Shown here: piece after piece, positions 1 through 13,600 of the stretch
Layout of the letters: every line of letters starts with the position of its first letter
Position numbering within the stretch: position 1 is the stretch's first letter
From: Bemisia tabaci
Taxonomy: Eukaryota > Arthropoda > Insecta > Hemiptera > Aleyrodidae
Assembly (NCBI RefSeq): GCF_918797505.1
Contig: NC_092801.1
Location: 33,122,487-33,186,486 of the forward strand
Direction of reading: 5' to 3'
DNA: 64,000 nucleotides
Translations under genes and position numbers: made by a program
Notes under the pieces: model-generated
What the model saw: only the letters and a program-made list of their open reading frames with translations
Told to the model about the DNA's origin: nothing
Databases searched by the model: none

Positions 1-137
1 TGCTAGGATTGTGCAAAAAAATTACTGAAACCTTGCAAAAAAATTACTGAAACCTTGCAAAAAAATTAAATTTACAAACAATTTTCATATCAAATTTAAA
101 GTCTACTGGGAGTGAAGATAAAACTTATTTCGATGAT

Positions 138-756
138 CAGCAGCCTGATTGTTGAAATTTTTCGTTGGTCGGGACTAGAGTCCCTTTATACTGAGAGTCA
201 AGACAATTTGAATCCATTTCTGATTGGTTCCCGTATTTTAGGCCTCCACAGTGTCACAAACGGGAATAAAGATTACATTTTTACCAATTGCAAAGATTAT
301 AGTCTGGAATGGACCAGGGAATTACGGGTTCGGCAAGGAACAAACGTAATGAGAGGAGGAACGGAGAAAGGCATTTGAGAATGGGCCGATCAAAGATTAC
401 GAAAAACGTTCAATTTCTGTAATCTTTATTCCCGTTTGTGACATCCATGAGCCGAATTGTCTTGACTCTCAGTATAAAGGGACTCTAGTCGGGACGACAT
501 AGATGACGTAGGTAAAAAGACGGAGCGTAATTGGTCGGCTATGTCTTATCGCTGCTTTGACGTACCTTTGTCAGGTGGAATGGACGACATACCGTCGGAA
601 ACTTAAGAGGTGCCGTCAGCTTGTCGCGAGATCAACCCGACATAGGCACGACAAAGCAGTGATTAGACATAGCCGACCAATCACGCTCCATCTTTTAACC
701 TATGTCCTCTATGTCGTCCCGATAACGAACACAAAATTTCAACAATCAGGCTGCAG
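138..756. mobile_element. Compound palindromic insertion (two hairpins within an outer inverted repeat)
   Basis: Outer arms GCAGCCTGATTGTTGAAATT and its complement enclose two consecutive palindromes: 172-498 (GACTAGAGTCCC arms) and about 497-727 (CGGGACGACATAGA arms). The flanks 60-137 and 757-840 resemble continuous sequence at about 30580-30750 downstream of copy B exon 8, which lacks this insertion. Confidence 0.6.
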
Positions 757-1024
757 TTTATATTCGCAAAGTAAAATGAGTTGCACTCTCTTAGCGACAT
801 TGGAATGCTTTTTTGCAAAATGCAATCCATATCACGTTATATTCGGAACTTCCCCATTCTCAAGGGTAGTAACAGTTCTCAAGATTGTCACGGAAGAATG
901 TCACACTCATAGTCAACAATTTTGGAGTGAAATTCTATACCGGAGTCTATGAAGATAGCTCAGAAACCCCGAGAGATATGAATGCGGAGCGGAACTCATG
1001 CTCTTTACGGAGTGACTTACATTA

Positions 1025-1529
1025 TGGAGATGTTCCATGTATGAGGAATTTGCGATTTGACTATCAATTCTTAAGTAAAAGTTCGCAAAAAACACGATAG
1101 TGCCACTGGTTTTCCCTGAAATCAGCTCCCAAGCTTAAAAAAAGCTCTCAAAGTTGAGGGTGCAATGGAGGGGACATGTCACGCTATCCTGAGGATCTAC
1201 CTCTACATCAAGACAAACTCTCCATACAAAGATAGGGAGCAAATACATTGACAGGGCTACCACTTTATTTGGGGACTCTAAAACTGAAAACACGGCATCC
1301 TTGCTAATGTATTTGCTCCCTATCTTTGCACGGGAGTTTGTTTTGATGTAGAAGTGAACTCTCAGGGTAGGGTGGGATATCCCCTCCATTTTAGCTTCAA
1401 CTTGAGAGCTTTTTTTGTGCTTGGGGGTTAATTTCAGAGAAAACCAGTGGCACCATCGTGTTTCTCGCCAACTTTTACATGAGAATCGTTAGTCAAATCG
1501 CAAATTCCTCACACAGGCAACATCTCCAT
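1025..1529. mobile_element. TIR element family A, copy 1
   Basis: About 505 bp with inverted ends of the GGAGATGTTGCATGTGTGAG type (first arm diverged: GGAGATGTTCCATG). Internal arms carry CTCTCAAGTTGAGG and a block reading ATACATT...CTATCTTTGCA. The immediate flanks on both sides contain a similar CGGAGCGGAA...CGGAGTG...CTTAC segment of about 36 bp. Confidence 0.8.
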
Positions 1530-1842
1530 CACGGAGCGGAATTTGCTCTTTTTTCGGAGTGTCTTACGCTTTTATGGTGCTAATTTCACTTCGCACTCAT
1601 ATAACTCGGAGTTTTGAGGCGCTATATAAATTCTGGCACGGACTTTCATTCCTCGCTTTACATCAGTGAAACTGTAATTCTGCTACATTCTAAGCGTGTT
1701 GAGAATGAGCCACATAACGTGCAAATCACATTGTAATTAAATTTTTTGGTATCCGACTAAGCCATAATTTTAGGACCCAACTATAGAAGTTTTCGAAGAT
1801 TTTCGATTAAGTTCAGGTGAAAAACGATGAAGATGGAGATAC

Positions 1843-1936
1843 CTCTGAAATGGCCAACGATAACAACACTATGGTTCAGGTCTTCGACTCTGACATTGCC
1901 GCACTGAGGTACATCAAACACTCCGGACACGTAGTG
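1843..1936 (-). CDS. Copy A exon 7: catalytic histidine exon
   Basis: 94 nt, phase 0 in and phase 1 out, acceptor TTCGTTTCAG and donor G|GTATCT. It encodes HYVSGVF...QC...LNHSVVIVGHFR: the Y.SGV strand and the catalytic His of NHxVxxVG. The usual VGYG is VGHF here. Its length equals that of the copy B exon. The next exon (Asn/Trp) was not found in bases 1-1842. Confidence 0.9.
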
Positions 1937-4602
1937 CTGAAACGAAGAATAGACGTTTTAACGCAGCCACTATTGTAGTTAACTTGATTGATTTGAATGT
2001 TTGTCACCATACGGCAAAATTTTGAAAAAAAGAATCGAGGCTCATCAAATCAATGCATACCAACCAAGATTGTTAAAATCGGTCATGGCTCACTCTGCGC
2101 TTTTTTTAAGAACAAAGAACGACCCCTCAACAACAAACAGAAATCACCTTTTTAGTTCATTTCATCACGGAAAAAACGAGTTTAGGGCTGGTACCTGCGC
2201 CGAAGGTCCCAGCCCTAACCGGGTAGGTAAAATTGCTTCACCTCCACCGCCATAGGAGCAAGCCCGGCGCGCGTAGAGCCCAAATCTACCTGCTCCAGGG
2301 TTCAGCCCTACCTGGTAAGAGCTAGACCCTGTCCAGGTAGGGCTGGGCCTTACCCGTGCAGGGCCTGCCCCTGTGGCGTTGGAGGTGAAGCAATTCTAGG
2401 ACCCAGCGCCCAGCCCTAATCTCGTTTTTTCAGTGATCGAAAAACCTAACAAGTCTGAAATGATATTCGTAATTGAATGGAAATACTTGGAAATTTACAT
2501 TGTTTGTATGGGAGAATTGGCAACTCTACCCTGTAAAATACAAAAATTAGGGCCATATTTTCAGAATCTGAATATAGCGGGCTTATTTAAGACGATTTCC
2601 TGTTTATAACCGCAAAAGTCATGATCATCGGCTCAGTAAAACTCTAGAACTAACAATAAGCGTTACCAGAAATGAAAATTTAGGAGGATTTAGCGAGCTT
2701 AAAGCATAGATTAAATTTCTTATAAATCAGAATCCCGTTTCACTCGATTCACGGGTCAATTGAGTCGGTTCATTTTCAACAAAGGAGCAGTTCATTATTC
2801 TACCGCACCAAGGAAAAACGCCTTATGAATATTCAGAAGTTGCCAAAGTTACCCCAATAAAATTTTTATTTTATGGAAAAGTTACGGATATTTTTCCTTG
2901 AAGCATTAAGGCACGGCCCATTAAATGGCGAATGAAATTCTCTGGAAAATGCAAAAAAACCACTCCCATCTTAATTCCTCCAAAATTCATATTTCACCAA
3001 AGGAATTTTGACAACGGTTGTTGGCTCATATGACGTTCTACCTTATAGCACGGCATTATTCTCAATAGTGTGGATAGTGTCTCACTTCACTGAAAAAACA
3101 GTTACGGGTTGTATAGACATACCGTCCGTTCCGGGTTCAGAGACCGGAAGTTCTGGGTGCTGGAGCCGTGATGTCGATTGCTCCGGGTGCTACTTCCGGA
3201 ACTTTCGGCCTCTGAGCCCGGAACGGACGGTATGTCTGTATAGCCCGTAAGTACAGCTTCCACGGTCGGAGGACTTTTTCAATGTAATGTGTGGACTATA
3301 TTTTGCAATTAGGAGCCACAATTTAAGGCTCATCAGTAAAAACACCTATCTGCATAGGGAAGTAATGGTACATACGTTGTTTCTAAACTGAGCCAGAAAT
3401 TGTAGTTCCTATTTGGACTGCATTTTGCAATTTGGAGCTATGAATTCTGGCTCATCTGAAAAAACACTTATGTGCGTGGGAAAACTAATGGCACATACGT
3501 TGTTTTAAAACCGGGACAAAATTTATAGTTCCTAATTGCAAAATGTGCAGTCCATTTGCGAAATGTGGTCTAATTTCATATCAGATAACTACTAACCAAG
3601 GGTAATCTCATACAACGGATAAATTCGTCGCCTTCCTGACTTAAGGGCGTAACTACATTGCGCGGTGAATCTGTCGTCCTTATTACTTAAGGTGATTCGA
3701 TGGACGCCATATTTTGTGTCAAAACGGCATGGGATATATCGCATCAACTGGTTCCATTTTTTCAGCTACTCGTCATTTTTCTCCAAATTTGAGATCGCAA
3801 TTATGTTGTTCGGAGACTAAAGCACTCACTTATTAATTTTAACAAAGAAATTTAACGTAATAAAGGCGTGGTTTTTTTTAGAGATAAAACAACTGCACTC
3901 AAATGCGGTGTTTTCTCTCTAAAAAAAACCACGCCTTTATTACGTTAAATTTCTTTGTTAAAATTGGTAAGTGATTGCTTTAGTCTCCTGACAACAAAAT
4001 TGCCATCTCAAAATTGGAGAAAAATTACGAGTAGCTGAAAAAATGGAACCAATTGATGCGATATATCGCATGCCGTTCTGACACAAAATATGGCGTCCAT
4101 CGAATCACTTTAATGCTTTCAAATTGTAATTTCAAATTGCAATCTCAAATTGTGGTCACACCCTTCTGTCAACCAAGCGCCGAATTCTTACTTGAAATTC
4201 AACAGGAGCGAGCATATTCGTTGCGATTGGACTGTTCGGCAACCAACTTTCATGTGATTCCGGATCCGGAGTGACAACCCCCCACTCTCTAATCTTTGCG
4301 TAAGGTTGAACGTTTTTCCTACACCGTCCTTTCTTCGCCTTGTACGGGTAAGCATCGGAACTCGGCAGTCCAGTATTTTTCATGTATTCCAGCGCGGTCC
4401 ACACTTTTCCACCTTTACAGCCATCGCCAGGGATGCAGTCAAGCAATGCTGCCAAAATTACCAAACTTGTGAGAATAGACGTGACTAGGGGGCCACGCCC
4501 CCTGACCGCTACGCGGCCCAACCCCCCGAGGGTGCCTCAAGCCCTCTATGGTCCGCTTCGCAGACCTCTTGTGGTTGATATAGCCCGAAATTAGAGAGCG
4601 AC

Positions 4603-4662
<60 letters not shown>

Positions 4663-7600
4663 CGGTGATCATATTAATGACTGTGGGGCAAAGCGGTTCA
4701 TCCATTTTCGATAATTCCTATGGAAAGAGAAGAGATATTCTTATAAAATTCGTAATATGAACTCAGAATTATCGAGGAAGTCAATAATAACGATACCTTA
4801 CCATGAAAAAGAAAACATTGTTGTAAGGAGTAAGTCACGAATCAATGAAAAAATCACTGGGATCACCGAATTAGTAAACAAAAGTAGATATTAAAGAGGA
4901 AATTAATTGAGAGCACAGAGGAGAATGACCTCCAATAGTCGGAAGAGAGAAAGTGGCATAAAGGCGAAATGGAAATCGACAAACAGCTGGAAGGGAAAGA
5001 GGGGTGGGAGGAGAAAAAAAACGATGGTATATTAAGCTCTGTTCAGGCGAAGGCCGAAAAATAAAAAAAAAAATTAATACTAAGAGTTACTGTAAAGCTT
5101 GAAAAATGGACTGTTCCAGAAAGAAAACGACTAGGCGGAGTGCACTAGATGGAAAAAGGAAGGATGGGTTTGGAAGGGGTAGAGAACACGCCCAGCGTTA
5201 GATTTTTCGGGTTAGGATTTTTGGCGTCAGGGCTACCTATAAGGTAATCGTTTCATATAGAGTAGGATTGACCGAGTTTAAGGGCTTTCTTTCTAGGACC
5301 GTGCTCATGGTCGTTCCTCAGGCCGTTTGCTTCCTTCGGACATATTTTACAGTTTGTCAAAACCGACGAAATTTTTCTCCCGAATTTTCTATTTTTTTTT
5401 TTTTTTGTGTAATAGCAAATTATTAAAATCCTTTGCTATTGTCTATTACCGAAGTTATTTTGTGTAATTGGACGTATTTCTGTCAAACGGAACTATGTGC
5501 ATCAAGACATGAGCCCTGAGACCCATAAGGATATATGCCTAACAGGGCTCACGCTCACATCATAGTTCCGTTTAGCAGAAATGCGTCCAATTTCACTAGA
5601 GATTCGTCAAACCATTTTGTTAATGCTACGTTGAGGACCTCCATGAACTGCCGTGTGAGTTGTATACATTGTAATGGACCACTAGACAAGGTTCGAATTT
5701 AAGCCTTGTGATACATGTTTCTTTACCAAAATTTCACGTAAGACACGATGCGCACAACGAAAATTACCGAAATCAACTTCTTACGAAGATATTTAATGAT
5801 TCTTGATGCGTGAATTCAAACCTCTCGCCTTGAAAACTCAATGCTCTACGTGACTCACATCGCGCGCTAAACGTTATCATGACAGTCTCTGCGATATAAA
5901 AATCTGGTAACCTCAATCTTGACGCTTTGGCTCAGCTGTAGCGAATTGCTTATAGTTTGAACAACTCATGGTGGAAAATGAACATTGCTCGATTGAGAAG
6001 CTTGCTGAAACCGTTGCAGTGCACGATTTGACTCACGTAGAGCTTTGAGTTTCTTGTGAGCGGGCTGTTCAAATTCCTCGTAGCCTATGTGAAATAAAAA
6101 CGTTAATATCTCCGTTAGGAGTTGGTTTCAGTAATTTTCGTTGTGCGCGTCGTGCTTCACGTGAAATTTTGGTGAAGAAACATGAACGAGGATGCTGAAA
6201 TTCGTACCTCGTCTAGTGGTCCATTCCTTGAGTAGCTTTCCTTAGAAGACCTCATTTGGCTCTTTTTATGATTCAGGGAAGTTTATACATCCGTTTCTTG
6301 CACTACTTTTCCTACCTCTTCTTCTTTCGGAAATGGGTTTTGTTGCCTCACCTTGTTTGGAGAGCGTGGTTACTTCACCTTGGACCCTGGCCAAAAAGAT
6401 CTCAACAGCAGCGGCAGGAGCAAACGCCCAACATGAGCCGCAATCACATTCTCGGAGTGACTGCAAGAAGATTTAAGAGAACAGGTATACTAGATGACTT
6501 CGCAGATGGAAATTAATCCCGAATTTTGTTCATTTTTGAAACACCTCAATGGTGCCTTTGCATGTGTCTGGTATTGGCGATTTGAGTACTTTTGCTTGCG
6601 TAAAACCGCGAAAAACTCGATGCCGTCGCTAATCTTCTCTGAAAGAACTCAAAAGCTCAAACCGTCACCTTCCGGAGAAAGTATCACAAGCGCCATGCGA
6701 TGTTTCAAAATTTCCGCCGCCATTTTATTTTTTTTTCTGAGAAATTGTTCAACGAAGCTGTCTGAAAATTTCACTGAATTTTATCGGCAGCACGTAGAAA
6801 ATTCAGTAAAATTTTCGAACAGCAGAACAAGTTCTCTGTGAAAAAGACCAAATTTTAAACGTCACATTACGCTTGTGATACTTTGGCCGGAAGGTGACAA
6901 AATAGGTAAAGCTCTCAAAATTGAGGCCATGATGGCGAGGATCTTACGCTGAGAGTCCACCTCTGTATCCAGTCAAACTCCTCATGCACAAGGAGCAAAT
7001 AAATTAACAGAGTTGCCATGGTTTCAACTTAAAACAAATTGGCAACCCTGATGATGGATTTGCTCTCCATCTGTGCATGAAGAGTTTGCCTGGATTCAAC
7101 CATGGAGGAAAGTACAGAAAGCTGCAGAAATCCAAGAGAAATCCGCCCGAGTGGCGTGGCGTGAATTGCGATGTATTCATTGTTATGCCATTTAAACCTA
7201 TGGTAAAGAATCGATTATTAAGGCGTTCGCTACGAATGCCCTGTTTATCGATCCTTTTCCATACATTTAAATGGCATAACAATCGATGTATCGCAATTCA
7301 CGCCACGCCACTGATCCGCCCGCTTTTTGTAGTCTTCTCTCTTTCGGATCGCCACTTCGCGAACTGGATATACGAGGGTCGCTCAGAAAGTAAGTTTACC
7401 TATTCATTATGTCTTAAAGTAGAATAGATAAAGTTTTGTACACAATTTTGAAAAGCTACATTTTTCAGCATTTTAACGCGCTATTGATATTTAAATTTGG
7501 TTCGATTGAGCTCTAGAAAATTGGGTTTTTCTGAACACACTGCCTCTCCGCATAGGTACAAAATTTCAAGGAGCGTCAACGGCAAGTGAGCTGCTATGTC

Positions 7601-10600
7601 CATCGCTTATGGCATGTAAAAGTGACTCAGAGGTGGTTGAAAAAATGTAAAACATGAGTGAGGACATTCCTTAACTAGAAAAATGGAAAATTGATCGTGT
7701 TCACATCGATTATTTGTGGGTTTGGACTGCGGTGCATGAAACTTTAAGATGATTCGATTGACTGTATTTTGTGTCAGAACGACATGCGATATATCGCATC
7801 GGTTGGTCCCATTTTCTCAGCAACTTGTCATTTTTTTCGAATTTTGAGATCGCAATTCTGTTGTCAAGAGACTAAAGAATCCACTTACGAATTTTGACAA
7901 ACAAAAACTTAATAAAGGCGTGTTTTTTTAAGGACTAATATCACACTCTATACTGATATCGAGACTGCACTGAGCACTCGAATGCGATATTTTCTCTCTA
8001 AAAAAATCACGCCTATATCACGTTGAATTTGTTTGTTAAAATTAGTAAGTGAATTTTTTAGTCTCCTTACAACAGAATTGCGATCTCAAAATTCGAGAAA
8101 AATGGCGAGTAGCGAAACAAATTGAACTAATCGATGTGATACATCGCATGTCCTTTTGACACAAAATCATCTTTTTCCAGCTTCATCAGCTTCAATATTA
8201 ATCTTCCATCGCCTTGCTAAGGCGCAGGGATACAACTATTTGAACTCTCCGGAACGCGTGAGGTATCACGACTCAATTGAAGGCGTTTTCGAATCTTCCG
8301 TATTTACATGACGAGATTTTGCAAATTGGTTTGCATTATATTGTTGATTTGAGTTCCTTTTATTATTTAGTTAAATTACTCCTGCTTCTTAATTTTCAAT
8401 TATTCTGCAAAAATTATCCATTTGCGAAATACAATCCTGGCTTTAGCGCCCATTAACTACGAATTTACGGTCGAAACTGCAGTAGCGGCACAGGAAAACC
8501 GAAAAACCAAGCGGGGAACCTACTTCAATATTAAGCTTCCATCGCCTTGCCTAAGGCGCGGGGATACAACTATTTGAACTCTCCGGAACGCGTGAGGTAT
8601 CACGCCTCAATTGAAGGCGTTTTCGAATCTTCCGTATTTACATGACGAGATTTTCCAAATTGTTTGCATTATATTGTTGATTTGAGTTTCTTTTATTATT
8701 CAGTTAAATTACTCCTGCTTCTTAATTTTTAATTATTCTGCAAAAATTATTCATTTGCGAAATACAATCCTGGCTTTAGCGCCCTTTAATTACGAATTTA
8801 CGGTCGAAACTGCAGTAGCGGCGCAGGAAAACCAAAAAACCAACCGGGGACGCTACTTCAATATTAGGCTTCCATCGCCTTACTAAGGCGCAAGGATACA
8901 ACTATTTGAACTCTCCGGAACGCGTGAGGTATCACGCCTCAAATGAAGGCGTTTTCGAATCTTCTGTATTTACATGACGAGATTTTCTGGTCCCATAACA
9001 TTCGGAGCGTGGAAGAAAGGGAGTGACTGATCTTCCGAGCTACTGCCACGGTTACGCGCGCATCCCCTTGATTTGATTTTTGTGTCTTGCTTTTAATCTA
9101 GTTAATTATGAGATCCAAATTTACTCGAACGAGCTTTGGCTCAAATTTAAGCTCTACATACACATTTTTATCGCAGTTCTTTGAATTTTATTATTCATTT
9201 GAGTAACTTTCATTTGGTGAAATTCCTACCGCTTCCTTGTTTTTAATTCCTTTATACAAATTACCCATTTCCGAAATACTAGCCTAGCTTGAGCGCCCTT
9301 ACACTATGCGGTCAAAGCTGCAGTAGCGGCAAAGGAATAACCCGAAATGGCTAGCGGGAAAGCTGCTTCAATATTAATCTTCCATCGCCTTGCCTAAGGC
9401 GCAGGGATACAACTATTTGAACTCTCCGGAACGCGTGAGGTATCACGCCTCAATTGAAGGCGTTTTCGAATCTTCCGTATTTACATGACGAGATTTTGCA
9501 AATTGGTTTGCATTATATTGTTGATTTGAGTTCCTTTTATTATTTAGTTAAATTACTCGAATTACCATAAGCTTAATTTGGTAAAATCGTGGAGTTGTAA
9601 CGCTGAATTTTATTTTGGTGTGTGGTTGAGCTCTATTATTCGTGCACTCGCCAAAAAAAAAATTACCCTAGCTGCTCAATTCCGGGTACATTTACAGTAA
9701 AGGATTTGTAAAGGCTGCATAATTTTCCAAAAAATGCGTCTTTGACGAAATTTCTTTTAGAATGGGTGGTATAGTTTGAAAGCTTATGAACGATTCAGTC
9801 AGCAAGTGGGACTCAAGGTTGACAATTCAGTAAACTCTTGTTAGTATACAACTGATCTTGAAGTAAACAAGGTTAACCCTATTATTTCCTAGTTGAGAAA
9901 TGTCCTCACTCATGTTTTACATGTTTTTCAACCACCTCTAAGCCACTTTTTTGCCATAATCGATAGACATAGCAGCCCCTTTTCCGATGACACTCGTTGA
10001 TTTTTTGGACCCGTTGGGAGAGGATGTGTGTTCAGAAAAACCCAACTCTCTAGAGTTTTATCGAACCAAATGTAAATATCTATAGCGCGTCAAAAAGCTG
10101 AAAATAGTAGCTTTTCAAAGTTTTTAAAAAAATTTATCAATCTATCTTAATTCAGGAGATATTGGATAGGTAAACTTAATTTCTGGACGACCTTCGTAAC
10201 TTGTTTAACCCCGCGGATGTGCGTGAAGTATCTCGACTTTTTAAGGCATTTTTGTGATTTGATGTTTCATTGTTCGCGATTGGAAAGTAACATTCTACTT
10301 TTGCCTATATATGAATCGGAATGTTTCAATTCGTATATACCTTGTCTAGCGGTATAATCGTTTAAATTGATAGACAAAGCTATAGACAAAGAGGACCCAG
10401 GGAGTATGGAGCGATCTTATTGGTTGAAATAGATGGTTCCTATAGACTAAGGGAGAAAATGATGAACTAAAGGGTCTCTTGTGAGTTGCCGTTAGTTAGT
10501 CTATTACCCACCTCCTTTGTCCATTGCAACTATTCACCAATGATTCCTCCATATCCCTTTTGTCTTATTTGTGTATCGTTATGTCTACCAATTTCAACAA

Positions 10601-13600
10601 TCATCCCGCAGCGATTCATCGACGGCGCACAGTAAATCGAGTCCATCAAAGTAGTCGGACATAAAATTTTTGACCAGAACTGCAAATTTTGATGTTTATC
10701 TCGTCACATTTAAAATTTCAAGGGGTGTTTAGAGAAGAAATTTTTACGAGGAAACCGATGGAGCCAATTTTAGATCCTCAAAGTTTGGAACCTTTCCTTC
10801 CCCGGCTGGGAGAAAAGCCCATCAAAACAGGGGTTTTGAGATAAAAGAAGAACACGAGTAAATACTGATAAAGTCGAACAGGACAAGGAATAGAGCTGAC
10901 AAGCGATGCCGAAACAACTCAGCAAACGAATAAAAACACAAAATAAAGAAAGCTAAGTTGACGGGTTTAGCCCCCCGTCAGGGCAGACGAAATTTGACTT
11001 ACATTTTCGAAAAAGAAAAGGGAACTTGCCGTAAAAACGAAAAGACCGAACAGCAACACGTACACTAGGGTGTCCCTTATTTTTGAAATTTGAGAAAAGT
11101 TAAGCTCCCCAGGTCTCAAAACGTGCTATGAGGTGTACAAATAAGGAATGTTTTTTGGAAAAAATTTTAAAAAAATTTTTAGGACTCTCTCAAGCGCCCT
11201 AAAGGGCATCAGTCGAAAATGTTCATTTCTGGTAGAGTGGATAGTCAATCTTAGGTGAAATTGACGAATTAACGCCTGTTAGGCAAAAATTTGGTCCGTT
11301 TGGTCGTATCTTTGATCGTTCAGCCGGAAAAACCGACTTAAATGGGCGGGAAGTCGAGCCGCGGCCGCGCGCCGCGCGCGGCTGACCGAGACAAGCTTTG
11401 CATCGCGCGGCCGCCGGCCGCGCGCGGCGACGCGCGTGGGTTGTGAGTGAGGAACATGTACTCATACACAGCTAAACGTAGTGAAACAAAGAAAAATAAA
11501 AATATAAATAAATGAATTAATAAATAAATAAATGAAAATAAAAGGCTAAACACGAGTTGTTGATTCGCTGTTATTGCGAGACGGAGACTCAATGTTGTTC
11601 TTCAGAGGGAGGACAATTAAAATTCTGATAAGGCTCTTATAAATTAATATAAATTGTTCAATGTTTAAAACGTCTTCGGCATGAAATTAGTTCAGCGTAC
11701 CATCGTCCAACTTGCGTAGTAACATATTTTTGGTAACAATAGCAATATTAGGTAGTTTAACAAAAGTCAAAGCTTATCAAAATTTTTCGATGTCATTAGC
11801 TAGAATTTTTTTGGATATTTTATGAACATTGTTTGTGAAGTGAGACAATACTTGTAATAAATCTTGAAATCTTGCTCACTTTCAACTTTCTTATTAATTT
11901 TTGCATCAATTGACACATCAATTTGGCGGCCCTTTCAGTATGGTCCTTCACTACTTCAAATAAGGGCTAAAACAATTTGGTACATATGTATGTATTCCGG
12001 GCTTTCTGGCCAATATACTGGGTCTATATTTAAAAATGCCGATGAAATACCAAGAATGTCAACAAAAAGCCATGCTATTTTTTTTAAATACATCAGTCAG
12101 TCTAGTGAATTCCTCAGGCAGAGCATCTCGACGTCTGAGTGGGGCAGGGAGGCCTGTATTATGTTTTAAATTATAAACACACAGCATCTTCTTCTCCGAC
12201 GAAATTCTCTTATCGAAAAGAGACAGAGGGACGAGCAATTCACTCAAGTTCCATTAGTGATTTGAAAATTTCTGTAGAGCTCGCCTCCTGCTAAAGGATC
12301 AAATTTTTTAAATTCTACTAAATCTTCAATGAGCTGAAGGTCATTTTTGGGAGCGCCAGCAGAAAGGGGAGAACGAAACGGACTTTTTATATACACCCTA
12401 ACAATAAAAAATATTAACGTGAAGAATTCCTTTTTGTTCCTCTCCTGTAAGGGGGAATTAATTTCTAAACATACCCAATCGGAAATTTGACCTTGGTACA
12501 AGCTTAGTATGACATTTTTTCACATTTGAATAGAGTTGCCAAGCTTATCTTGCTAATGTTCCCACAATGTTAGCAGGACATTTATTTTACCTCTGGGACA
12601 AGCTTGAGCCCAAAGATTGTGCCAAGGTTAGGTTTGTAAGACTGCTCCAAGCCTATCCTGACAATATTGCCACAATATTGGTGGGACATTATTTTACTTC
12701 CGAGACAAACTTGGATATTCAATATTGTGACAACGTTATGTTAATAATATTGCTCCAAGCTTGTTCAGCGGTTGTTGTGATCATGATGTTGCCATAGACT
12801 TGATGTTAAAATATTGCCACAGTATTGGCAGGATATTTATATTACCTCTGAGACAAGCTCGGATTTGCAATCTTACCTCTGAGGCAAGGTAGGTGACAGA
12901 ACGCCGTATTATCTGCCGTCTTCGCGGAAGATACTTCTTAACGTCGCAATGCCTTTAATGCAGGCTTACGGAACATTGGAGTACTGAGGAACCTTCCTAA
13001 GTCAGCTACTTTCTTGGCTGCTTGCACTGGTTGAAGTATTCAACGTAGATCCCAACTGTAACGGGCACTGCCCAGGCGAAACGAGAACCAGCCCCATTGA
13101 CGGGGCGGCCGCGCGCGGACCGTTGCCAAAAAGCTCCATTTGAGCCCTTGGCCTAAAAATATCGGTAAGATGGGTTAGACGCCTATGGATCATGTGCCTA
13201 TTACGTCAAAAAGCGAAAGGTCGCAGTTTTTGCCCTTTAATTTGCCCTTAAAGGGACCGCAACGGCAGATCAGCGGCGAGCGCGCCCTGGTGGCGGAAAT
13301 AGCAAACGCGGTCGAATTGTGCTCGCCGCGCACAATATTGTGTTAATCTTATGACAATATAAGAAACAGAAGCCTAAAATGTTTATTTTCTTAATCTTGT
13401 GACAATGTTAAAGAGCGAATATTACCACAATGTTGTAAAAATAATGTTAGCATAATATCAATTCAGCAGTTTTAGATATCCAATATTGTGTCAATATTAT
13501 GACAATATTACGAACAAAAGCCTGTTATGTTTGTTGTTCTAACGTTAATTGAATGTTAACATAATAACGATACCGCAGTATCACAGAGATAACATCGTCT

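Noticed and set aside
885..1100. Plus-strand frame containing FYTGVYED, resembling a cathepsin strand
   Set aside because: The real peptidase exons are on the minus strand, the match is one short motif, and most of the frame lies in a family A repeat.
8190..9560. Tandem 333-bp units as a CRISPR or rRNA spacer array
   Set aside because: The units are long, diverged and contiguous with no spacers, and no rRNA sequence is present. It is a satellite inside a transposon.
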